A stretch of DNA of 10,781 bases from positions 1 through 10,781 of the forward strand of contig JAITSG010000070.1 of NCBI GenBank assembly GCA_031288035.1, given 5' to 3'. Position numbers and translations under genes: made by a program. The notes beneath the pieces were generated by a model. That model worked only from the letters and a program-made list of their open reading frames with translations, made no database searches and had not been told where the DNA came from. Of this stretch, positions 1-6,039 are shown in pieces (within the stretch, counting starts at the first letter, position 1; each line of letters opens with the position of its first letter). Origin of the DNA: Rickettsiales bacterium (lineage in GTDB: Bacteria > Pseudomonadota > Alphaproteobacteria > Rs-D84 > CACZYB01).

Positions 1-111
1 GCGGGCGTGACCACCGCCACGTCCGCGGGCTCCGCCCTCTTGACCGGAATACCGCTCGTCGAGTTCACGAAAAACCTCGACAGAGCCAAGGACTGCGCAG
101 GAAAACTATAG
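1..111 (+). CDS. C-terminal fragment of an unidentified protein, cut by the left edge
   Basis: Frame 1 is open from base 1 to a TAG at 109-111 and encodes 36 residues ending RAKDCAGKL. The start lies outside the window. The visible part has a small-residue-rich, weakly hydrophobic stretch (TTATSAGSALLTGIPLV, residues 4-20) followed by a charged tail with one cysteine. The Gly/Ala/Ser-rich segment and charged end recall residues 143-175 of the exported protein starting at 9632 (shared AGSA and KN), so this may be the tail of a related surface protein; that is inference from a very short stretch. It converges on pepF with 32 bp between the stops, and I see no convincing terminator hairpin there. 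The reading frame and GC-rich codon use fit the neighbouring genes, but no function can be given. Confidence 0.6.
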   Translation, partial: AGVTTATSAGSALLTGIPLVEFTKNLDRAKDCAGKL

Positions 112-143
112 GGAGGCTAAGCCCTCTAGGAGGCTCTGGAGGA

Positions 144-1928
144 CTAGGACAGCAGGGATTCCGCCTCGTCGAGCCATTTGCCTATGCTCGCCTCTATGCC
201 GCGGCGCCAGAAATCCGGCGAGCGCGGGTCCAGGCCGAACGGGGCCATAAGCGCGACCGCATCCCTCGAGCCCCCGCTTTTGAGCATGTCTATGTAAAGA
301 GGCTCGAACTTCGCGCCGAGAGCGCCGCGCGAGGCGAACAGGCCCTGCGTGAAAAGCTCGCCGAACGAGTACGCGTACACATAAAACGGCCGCATGAAGT
401 GCGACACATAGCACCACAGGTGCTCCATGCCCCCGTATTCGAAAATGCCGCCGTACATCTCCCTGCTGACGGAAAGCCAGATGGCGTCGAACTCGGCGGG
501 CGAAACCTTGCCCTCCTTCCTCCTCTCGTGGAACCGGCGCTCGAATAGGGAAAAGCTTATCTGGCGGTTGACGGAATTTATCCAGTCGTTCGACTTCGAC
601 AAGAGGAGCGCGAGCCTGGCCTCGCGCGAGGCCGCCCTTTTAAGGAGGAATTCGAACGCGAGCATCTCGCCGAATATGCTCGCCGTCTCGGCATATGCAA
701 TCGGCGCGTCGGCAAGGAGCACGCCCATGGCCTCGCCCGCAAGGCGGCCGTGCACGCCGTGGCCGAGCTCGTGCGCGAAAGTCATCACGTCCCTGGACGA
801 GCCCATGTAGTTGAGGAGAGTGTACGACGTCACGCGGCCGCCCGGGCCCACGGCCGAGCTGTTGAACGCCCCGCTTGCCTTGCCCCGGTACGACGGGGCG
901 TCGATAGAGCCGGAGTCGACGGATTTTCTTACCAGCCCTGCGAGAAAGGACGAGAATTCGCCGTACGCGTCGGTCACTATCCGTATGCAATCGGCATACG
1001 GTATGTACTCCTTGGCCTCGAACGGGCTGGGCGCGTTGCGATCCGACCACAGGAGCCTTTCCTTGCCAAGCAGCCTGGCCATGATGCGGTAATACCTCTC
1101 GCCCTGTCTCGACCCATATTCAAGCACGGCGCCGTGCAGCGCGTCGACGGTTTCGTTGTCGAGGTTGTTCGAGACGTTCCTGGATTCCATCACGTCCCCG
1201 TACCCGCGCGAGGCGTCGAGCATGTTCTTCTCCCCGGCGACGAAATTCAAGGCGCGGGCGCGCACCATCATATAATTCGAGGACGCGAGCGCGTCGTTCA
1301 TGGTTTTCATCTCGCGCCAACGCTCGTCCGAATCGCGCGACGCGCCCTGTATGTGGAGCGTTTCGGCCAGCGTCCTGCCGCCGAAGGAAACCGAGCTCTC
1401 GAACTCGTCCAGCATGTCGTCCCATTCGCCAGGCCCGAACGGGGAAAGGCGGACCAGCAGGGCCTCCTCCTTGTCGGACAGGAGGTACTTCGCGTTCTTT
1501 CTTATCTCGTCCGCGAACGCGCGGTTTTTCTTAAGGAACTCCGACGCGGCGACCTGGCGCTCGTACGCATCGGCGTCCAGCCGGCCGAGCTCCGTCGAAA
1601 AGAACGACATGCCGGACGTCGCGGCGGCTATCTGTTCGGAAACGAACGACAGGCGCTTTTTCACGCCCTGGTCGCCTGCGTCGAGGGCAGACAGAAGGTA
1701 AAGATAGCGCACGCAGTCGGAAAGCTCGGATATGCGGGCGTAAAGCCTGAGCGCGTCGTCGAGCTTTTCTCCGAGCCGGCCGCGAAACAGCATGAAATCG
1801 GCGGCAAGCCGCCCTATCTCGGCCACGTCGGAATCTATCCTAGGATCGTCTTGCGACGCATACAGCGCCGACAAGTCCCAGCGGGCGACGGCGAGCGATT
1901 TATCCATGTCGGATTTTTCGGACGGCAT
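144..1928 (-). CDS. pepF: Oligoendopeptidase F, M3 family zinc metallopeptidase
   Basis: This 594-residue protein is a cytoplasmic metallopeptidase of the M3 (thimet/PepF) family, which cuts short peptides internally and takes part in peptide recycling. The zinc site is explicit: HELGH at residues 386-390 supplies two His ligands and the catalytic Glu387, and Glu414 in YAETASIFGE is the expected third ligand. The C-terminal part (LFTQGLFA) and the roughly 600-residue length fit the PepF/M3B group, with the PepF N-terminal region at about 110-190 and the peptidase domain at about 200-580. The ATG directly follows the dksA stop (TGAATG), so translation is probably coupled. An in-frame Met8 is a less likely alternative start, and neither has a strong Shine-Dalgarno. 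It is the last gene of the trxA-dksA-pepF cluster. Family assignment is firm; the substrate is unknown. Confidence 0.95.
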   Translation of the reverse strand: MPSEKSDMDKSLAVARWDLSALYASQDDPRIDSDVAEIGRLAADFMLFRGRLGEKLDDALRLYARISELSDCVRYLYLLSALDAGDQGVKKRLSFVSEQIAAATSGMSFFSTELGRLDADAYERQVAASEFLKKNRAFADEIRKNAKYLLSDKEEALLVRLSPFGPGEWDDMLDEFESSVSFGGRTLAETLHIQGASRDSDERWREMKTMNDALASSNYMMVRARALNFVAGEKNMLDASRGYGDVMESRNVSNNLDNETVDALHGAVLEYGSRQGERYYRIMARLLGKERLLWSDRNAPSPFEAKEYIPYADCIRIVTDAYGEFSSFLAGLVRKSVDSGSIDAPSYRGKASGAFNSSAVGPGGRVTSYTLLNYMGSSRDVMTFAHELGHGVHGRLAGEAMGVLLADAPIAYAETASIFGEMLAFEFLLKRAASREARLALLLSKSNDWINSVNRQISFSLFERRFHERRKEGKVSPAEFDAIWLSVSREMYGGIFEYGGMEHLWCYVSHFMRPFYVYAYSFGELFTQGLFASRGALGAKFEPLYIDMLKSGGSRDAVALMAPFGLDPRSPDFWRRGIEASIGKWLDEAESLLS

Positions 1929-2471
1929 TCAGCTGTAGAGCTTCTCGCGGGCCTCGTGCTCTTCCTGCTCCTCGATCGTCCTCTTCACGATCGGGCGGGC
2001 CTCCAGGCGGGCCAGCCCTATCGGCTCCCCGGAAATCTCGCTGTAACCGTAAGTGCCGTCCTGTATCCTCTGGAGCGCGGCGTCTATCTGCACCAAGACT
2101 TTGCGCGCGCGATCCCGGGTGCGCAGATCGACCTGCTTGCCGGCCTCGTCGTTGGCAAGGTCCGCATCGTCCCCGGACGAGCCGTAGATGTCGCTATTCT
2201 GCTCGGCCAAGTCCCTGAGCGTCTCCTCGCTCTCGCGCTCTATCTCCTCCTTCCACGCCAAAAGCTTCTGGCGGAAATATTCGAGCTGCTTCGGGTTCAT
2301 ATACTCCTCGCCCTTCGAAGGCCTGTATCCGCGCGGCGCGGACTGCCCGGCGGCCCGCTTCCCGGCCCCGACGGACGTCTTTGCCGGCGCCTTCGCCCTC
2401 ACGGCGGGCCTTTGGCTTTTCTTTACGTCCGCTTTCGCGGTTTTCGCAGATTTTACAGTCTTGACGGTCAT
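1929..2471 (-). CDS. dksA: DksA/TraR-family RNA polymerase-binding regulator lacking the zinc-ligand cysteines
   Basis: The 180-residue product resembles DksA, which enters the RNA polymerase secondary channel and, with ppGpp, adjusts transcription of rRNA and amino-acid genes. Residues 58-140 form the coiled coil (MNPKQLEYFRQKLLAWKEEI onward, then LRTRDRARK). The tip keeps the DxxDxA signature as D101-x-x-D104-x-A106. The globular end (YGYSEISGEPIGLARLEARP, 141-160) aligns with the DksA zinc finger, but the four cysteine positions read Ser144, Ser147, Thr165 and Glu168, so no zinc should bind. Alphaproteobacterial DksA proteins commonly lose some of these cysteines. Residues 1-55 are a Lys/Ala-rich, probably disordered extension that could contact nucleic acid. 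The ATG has AGGAGG (2477-2482 on the plus strand) 5 nt upstream. It sits 15 nt after trxA and abuts pepF. Confidence 0.92.
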   Translation of the reverse strand: MTVKTVKSAKTAKADVKKSQRPAVRAKAPAKTSVGAGKRAAGQSAPRGYRPSKGEEYMNPKQLEYFRQKLLAWKEEIERESEETLRDLAEQNSDIYGSSGDDADLANDEAGKQVDLRTRDRARKVLVQIDAALQRIQDGTYGYSEISGEPIGLARLEARPIVKRTIEEQEEHEAREKLYS

Positions 2472-2486
2472 AAACGCCTCCTATGC

Positions 2487-2807
2487 TTATGCTATGGTTT
2501 CCTTTATCAACTCCACGAGGCTTTTCTTCGGCATGGCCCCGGAATGACGGAGCAAAGCCTTGCCGTCCTTGAACACCATGGACGTAGGAATGCTTGAAAT
2601 GCCGAAGCGGCGGGCCAGGTCGGCCGCCTCCTCCACATTGACCTTGAAAAAGTCAACGCCGTCCATCTCCCCGGCCACGTCGGACACTATGGGAAGATAC
2701 TGGCGGCACGGCCCGCACCACGGAGCCCAGAAGTCGATAAACACCGGCCGGGAGTTCTTGAGCACCTTGTCTTCGAAATCAGCCGACGCAAGTTCCTGAA
2801 GCGCCAT
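2487..2807 (-). CDS. trxA: Thioredoxin
   Basis: This is a 106-residue classical thioredoxin, a cytoplasmic disulfide reductant for ribonucleotide reductase, methionine sulfoxide reductase and similar clients. The active site WCGPC spans residues 30-34 with Cys31 and Cys34, preceded by FIDFWAP, and the cis-proline is Pro74 in SSIPT. Length matches the family (about 105-110), and no signal peptide is present. The start was placed at the ATG at 2805-2807 because AAGGAG (2813-2818 on the plus strand) lies 5 nt upstream; the frame stays open 15 codons further but that extension runs into the promoter. It is the first gene of the trxA-dksA-pepF cluster and is divergent from sufS. Because the neighbouring DksA has no redox cysteines, a thiol link between the two is unlikely. 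Other thioredoxin paralogues may exist in the genome. Confidence 0.95.
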   Translation of the reverse strand: MALQELASADFEDKVLKNSRPVFIDFWAPWCGPCRQYLPIVSDVAGEMDGVDFFKVNVEEAADLARRFGISSIPTSMVFKDGKALLRHSGAMPKKSLVELIKETIA

Positions 2808-2816
2808 TTTTTCTCC

Positions 2817-2869
2817 TTGTACTAAATAGTCGCATTGGCTATAATAAGCCAATATTCCGCCAAAAGCAA
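2817..2869. promoter_or_regulatory. Overlapping face-to-face promoters for sufS (+) and trxA (-) sharing one palindromic -10
   Basis: A perfect inverted repeat, ATTGGCT-ATAATA-AGCCAAT, occupies 2834-2853. On the plus strand TATAAT (2840-2845) lies 17 bp after TTGTAC (2817-2822). On the minus strand TATTAT (2841-2846) lies 17 bp after TTGCTT (2864-2869). Both predicted starts give leaders of about 27 nt, to the sufS ATG at 2879 and the trxA ATG at 2807. The two promoters therefore overlap almost completely and should compete, or the palindrome is also a repressor site controlling both. Box positions are read directly from the sequence; promoter activity is inferred. Confidence 0.7.
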
Positions 2870-2878
2870 GGCTTAAAA

Positions 2879-4042
2879 ATGAACGACGCGAAGAAGTTAT
2901 TCCCCATATTCAGGAACGAGAAGGGACTGGTCTACCTCAATACGGCCGCGTCGGCCCAAAAACCGGACCTCGTCATAGACGGCATGGCCGGATTCATGCG
3001 CGAAAACTACGCCAACATACACCGCGGACTCTATCCTCTGGCCATGCGCGCGAACCGGATATACGACGAGGCGCGCGCAAGGGCCGCGCGGTTCATAAAC
3101 GCCGAGCCGGACGAAATAGTCTTCGCGAAGAACGCCACGGAGGCCATAAACCTCGCGGCCTCTCAACTAAGGCCCGGCGACACGGTCATAACCACCGAGG
3201 CCGAGCACCATTCGAACATGCTGCCATGGATGAAGAGCGGCGCGAAGGTCAAGTTCATGCCGATATTCGGAAACGGCGAGCCAGACTACGGATGGCTGGA
3301 AAAAAACATAGCCGGCGCGAGAATCGTCGCCATGTCCGGCCAGAGCAACGTCCTGGGGCTTAGGAACGACATAGGGCGCGCGGCCGCAATCGCACACAGC
3401 GCCGGCGCCAAAATCCTCGTGGACGCGGCGCAGATGATAGTCCACCACGGGCTTGACGTTTGCGCATCGGACATAGACTTCGCGGCGTTCTCGGGACACA
3501 AGATATACGGGCCGACCGGCATAGGCGTCCTTTACGGACGGCGCGCGCTTTTGGAATCCATGGAACCGTGGCAGGTCGGCGGCGACACCATCGAAACCGC
3601 GAGCCTGGAGGGCGCGAAATACCTCGCCCCGCCAATGAGGTTCGAGGCCGGGACACAGCCGCTTGCGGAGGCTCACGGGCTCGCCCTCGCCATGGACTTC
3701 ATGAATGAATTCGGCATCAACAGGATAGAGCGCGCATCGGCCGAGCTTTCCGGATACGCTCGCGCCCTTCTTTCCGAAATAAAGGGTATAAGGATAATAA
3801 GCCATCCGGAATCCAACGGGATAATAACGTTCGCCGCGGACGGAATATCGCCGTTCGACATAGGCGCCATGTTGGGCGCGAAGAACATATGCGCGCGCGC
3901 CGGACTCCATTGCGCCGAACCGCTCCACAAGCGGCTAGGCATAGAAGGGTCGGTGCGAATCTCCATAGGCCTCTACAACGACAAGCCGGACATAGACGCG
4001 TTTGCGAAAGGACTCCGGGAGGTGCTGCATGCCCTCGCCTGA
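2879..4042 (+). CDS. sufS: Cysteine desulfurase, SufS type
   Basis: This 387-residue class V aminotransferase-fold enzyme uses pyridoxal phosphate to take sulfur from L-cysteine, giving alanine and a persulfide that feeds Fe-S cluster assembly. Visible landmarks are TEAEHHSN (His110/His111, the cofactor-stacking histidine region), SGHKIYGPTG with the cofactor Lys208, and RAGLHCAEPLH with the persulfide-forming Cys345. The RxGxHC context is that of the SufS group (group II) rather than IscS. E. coli SufS is 406 residues, so this is full length. The ATG has AAGG (2868-2871) 7 nt upstream and a predicted promoter about 27 nt before it. sufT overlaps its 3' end. sufB, sufC and sufD are not in this window, so either the Suf genes are split in this genome or the match is to a stand-alone homologue such as CsdA; the SufT partner favours SufS. 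Confidence 0.93.
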   Translation: MNDAKKLFPIFRNEKGLVYLNTAASAQKPDLVIDGMAGFMRENYANIHRGLYPLAMRANRIYDEARARAARFINAEPDEIVFAKNATEAINLAASQLRPGDTVITTEAEHHSNMLPWMKSGAKVKFMPIFGNGEPDYGWLEKNIAGARIVAMSGQSNVLGLRNDIGRAAAIAHSAGAKILVDAAQMIVHHGLDVCASDIDFAAFSGHKIYGPTGIGVLYGRRALLESMEPWQVGGDTIETASLEGAKYLAPPMRFEAGTQPLAEAHGLALAMDFMNEFGINRIERASAELSGYARALLSEIKGIRIISHPESNGIITFAADGISPFDIGAMLGAKNICARAGLHCAEPLHKRLGIEGSVRISIGLYNDKPDIDAFAKGLREVLHALA

Positions 4043-4457
4043 ATTCATGTCTCCGGACTTCCCGAAGGACGGGATCAAGTTCGAAGGGGATGCGGCCGAG
4101 CTGCCCCAGATAGCGGTTACGCGCGGCGAACCCCTAGGCCCGGGCGCAAAGCCTCTTTCCGACAAGGAGCCGATAATAGAGGCCATAAAGCTCGTCTTCG
4201 ACCCGGACGTGAACATAAACCTCTACGACCTCGGCCTGATATACAACATAGACCTGAAACCAAACGGCGACGTGGCGATAGACATGACCCTCACCTCGCC
4301 CACCTGCCCCATGGCCGAGGAAATGGTCGAGAGCGTCGCCGAGTTCGCCTCGTCGGCGGAGGGCATCGGACGCACGGACGTAAGGCTCGTATGGACGCCC
4401 GCGTGGACGATATCCATGATGTCGGACGACGCCCGGTACGAGCTGGGGCTCGCGTAG
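4029..4457 (+). CDS. sufT: SufT-like Fe-S assembly protein (MIP18/DUF59 family)
   Basis: The product has 142 residues. Residues 46-142 form a MIP18 (DUF59) domain: IIEAIKLVFDPDVNI, YDLGLIY, MTLTSPTCP with the conserved Cys93, and a C-terminal PAWTISMMSDDARYELG block. Proteins of this family (SufT, PaaD-like) help Fe-S cluster maturation or delivery. Residues 1-45 are a Pro/acidic extension of the kind often seen on SufT in Suf operons. The ATG at 4029 was chosen because GGGAGG (4017-4022) sits 6 nt upstream; it overlaps the sufS end by 14 nt in the +1 frame, indicating translational coupling. Later in-frame Met7 has no comparable ribosome site. The stop is only 4 bp from the stop of the convergent transporter gene, leaving no room for a separate terminator. 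Confidence 0.9.
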   Translation: MPSPEFMSPDFPKDGIKFEGDAAELPQIAVTRGEPLGPGAKPLSDKEPIIEAIKLVFDPDVNINLYDLGLIYNIDLKPNGDVAIDMTLTSPTCPMAEEMVESVAEFASSAEGIGRTDVRLVWTPAWTISMMSDDARYELGLA

Positions 4458-4461
4458 GGTC

Positions 4462-5091
4462 CTATCCGCTCATCTTGAAAATCTCGGCGGCGCCGAACAG
4501 CACCATGGCCAGCACGAGCGAAGCGGCTACCAGGTCCGGCACGGTGCTTTCCAGCACGTGCACCAGCACCGCCGCGGCCATCATAAGGCAGTTAGCCCAT
4601 ACGTCTATGTAGGAAAAGACCATGCTCGCCCGGACGCCTATGCCGCCGCCGCGGGCCCTTTTCAAAAGCATGTGAGACACGGCGTTGCCGATTACGGCGA
4701 TCCCGGACATAAGCATCATCCCGGCGAAGCTCGGCGGCCGTGCGTCCATGGCAGCCCTGCGCGCGACCTCTATGAACGCCAAGGAAGCCAGGACCACCTG
4801 CACCACTCCGCCCAGGCGGGCCGCGCGCCGCTTGAACAGAGCCGGGCGCGACAGGCTCGCCAGCACGACGCCGTAGACGAGGCAGTCGGCCAGCTGGTCT
4901 ATGCTGTCCGCTATTACGCCCATGGAATGGGACAAAATTCCGAAAGACAACTCGAGGAGAAAACAAGCAAGGTTTATTGCGATGACGGCTATAAATATCT
5001 TTGCCTTCGCATCCTCTATCTGTGCATCCTTTGCAATATGTTCGACACAGGCACTATGGTCATGCCCTTCTCCTTCAGCCCGCGCGCCCAT
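4462..5091 (-). CDS. Short cation diffusion facilitator-type transporter (no C-terminal domain)
   Basis: This is a 209-residue inner-membrane protein with six hydrophobic segments at about 32-50, 57-80, 94-111, 122-142, 156-178 and 184-204. The second holds ADSIDQLADCLVYG (Asp62, Asp65, Asp69), matching the TM2 metal site of the cation-efflux (CDF) family. The fifth holds SYIDVWAN (Asp163, Asn167), where classical CDF proteins have HxxxD; here the His position is Phe159. The pattern fits a short CDF-like subgroup that carries a D/N-rich TM5 motif and lacks the cytoplasmic ZT-dimer domain. The N-terminus is His/Cys-bearing (HDHSAC, 10-15), which could bind metal. It probably exports a divalent metal, but the ion cannot be named. 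The only in-frame ATG overlaps the upstream deacetylase gene by 76 nt and has no clear ribosome site, so the start is uncertain. It is the last gene of the rpsF cluster. Confidence 0.82.
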   Translation of the reverse strand: MGARAEGEGHDHSACVEHIAKDAQIEDAKAKIFIAVIAINLACFLLELSFGILSHSMGVIADSIDQLADCLVYGVVLASLSRPALFKRRAARLGGVVQVVLASLAFIEVARRAAMDARPPSFAGMMLMSGIAVIGNAVSHMLLKRARGGGIGVRASMVFSYIDVWANCLMMAAAVLVHVLESTVPDLVAASLVLAMVLFGAAEIFKMSG

Positions 5092-5972
5092 TCGGAAAGC
5101 GCGGATATGGTGTTGTCGCGCGGATGGCCTATGGCGACCACGAAGCCGCGCTTCCTCGCAATTCTCTCAATGTCGTCCAGGCGGGCCCTGATTTCGCCGG
5201 GCGCGCTGGAATCGTCGATGAACACGTCGCGCTCCGCGAACGGGACGCCGTGGCGCTCGGCGACCAGCCGGTGCCTAGACTTCGGGGTGGTCTTGGAATC
5301 CACGAACGCCAGCCCGCGGCGGCCCAGCTCCTCGATCAGCGCCTCCATGCGCCCGGAATCGACCGTGAACGCGCTTCCCATGTGGTTGTTTATCCCTATG
5401 TATCCGCGCGCCTTGTCCAAAAACGAGCCAAGCACGCGGACATTGTCCCCGGACGACTGCGCCAGGCTCAGGTACCGGCCGCCGTAGTCGGCGGACGAGC
5501 TCCGCGCCTCCATAGGCACATGGAGCATCACCTCGAAGCCTAGATCGCGCGCCTGGTCTATCTGGTCCTGGAGCTGCGGCGCGTAGGTCAGGTACGAGAG
5601 CGTCAGCGGAATCCCCAGGCGCAGCACGCGCTGGGTCCGTATCATGTCCACGCCCATGTCGTCGATTATCACGGCGATAAGCGGAGGATCGACCGGCCCG
5701 GCATAGACCGAATACTCCTCGAACGGCACGAGCGGAGAAACCTTCGCCGTATCCTCGGGCTTCTGGGCGGCCTCGGCCTCGCGCTTTACATCCTGCGTCT
5801 TCAAAGCCCGGGAAACGGGCCGCGGAACCGGCTTAGTCCTTTTGTCGACGGTGCGCACGCCCAGCCCTATGATCGCGCCGGTGGAAATTATTCCCACGAC
5901 CGCGAGGAAGATTACCGGAGGGGTTATGCCCAGAATGCGCAGAAACTCGCCAAATCCTTTCCGGCCTTTCAT
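5016..5972 (-). CDS. Divergent polysaccharide deacetylase family protein (YibQ/DUF610)
   Basis: The 318-residue product starts with a short basic cytoplasmic tail, one membrane segment at about 18-40 and a Pro/charged linker at 41-95, followed by a periplasmic deacetylase-like domain. Family marks are AVIIDDMG (100-107), LHVPME (150-155, His151), NNHMGSAF (195-202), VDSKTT (224-229) and IGHPRDNT (281-288). DUF610/YibQ proteins have the fold of polysaccharide deacetylases, and their biological substrate is not well established; an envelope or cell-division role is usually assumed. The ATG at 5970-5972 is preferred because GAGGA (5978-5982) precedes it by 5 nt; the frame stays open upstream, but that would run into rplI. 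It follows rplI by 67 nt and overlaps the transporter gene, so it is probably cotranscribed with the ribosomal genes. Confidence 0.88.
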   Translation of the reverse strand: MKGRKGFGEFLRILGITPPVIFLAVVGIISTGAIIGLGVRTVDKRTKPVPRPVSRALKTQDVKREAEAAQKPEDTAKVSPLVPFEEYSVYAGPVDPPLIAVIIDDMGVDMIRTQRVLRLGIPLTLSYLTYAPQLQDQIDQARDLGFEVMLHVPMEARSSSADYGGRYLSLAQSSGDNVRVLGSFLDKARGYIGINNHMGSAFTVDSGRMEALIEELGRRGLAFVDSKTTPKSRHRLVAERHGVPFAERDVFIDDSSAPGEIRARLDDIERIARKRGFVVAIGHPRDNTISALSEWARGLKEKGMTIVPVSNILQRMHR

Positions 5973-6008
5973 AACAGTCCTCGCGCAGGCCCCGTCGGAC
6001 CCGGTTTC

Positions 6009-6030
6009 GCCGCCTTGCCGAACGGGCGGC
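6009..6030 (-). repeat. Short GC inverted repeat between rplI and the yibQ-like gene
   Basis: GCCGCC (6009-6014) and GGCGGC (6025-6030) are perfectly complementary across a 10-nt loop. In the minus-strand transcript this would form a 6-bp GC hairpin just after the rplI stop. There is no T-tract after it, so it is not a typical intrinsic terminator. It could dampen read-through from ribosomal genes into the downstream pair, or protect the 3' end of the ribosomal mRNA. In GC-rich DNA a match of this size can also arise by chance. Confidence 0.35.
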
Positions 6031-6039
6031 AGATTTCCC

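Noticed and set aside
112..143. Possible terminator between the left-edge gene and pepF
   Set aside because: Only a weak GAGGCT/AGCCCTC pairing with a bulge is present, and there is no T-tract.
750..2597. A 615-codon open frame on the plus strand opposite pepF, dksA and trxA
   Set aside because: It runs antisense through three genes with clear family motifs, has Arg/Val/Leu-heavy low-quality composition and no ribosome site. Long antisense frames are expected in GC-rich coding DNA.
3890..3900. GCGCGCGCGC run in sufS
   Set aside because: It encodes part of the conserved region before the catalytic cysteine (CARAG) and is explained by GC-rich Ala/Arg codons.
3167..3928. A 253-codon frame on the minus strand opposite sufS
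   Set aside because: It is antisense to a firmly assigned gene, and its Tyr/Val-rich translation mirrors the ATA-rich codons of sufS. No motif or ribosome site supports it.
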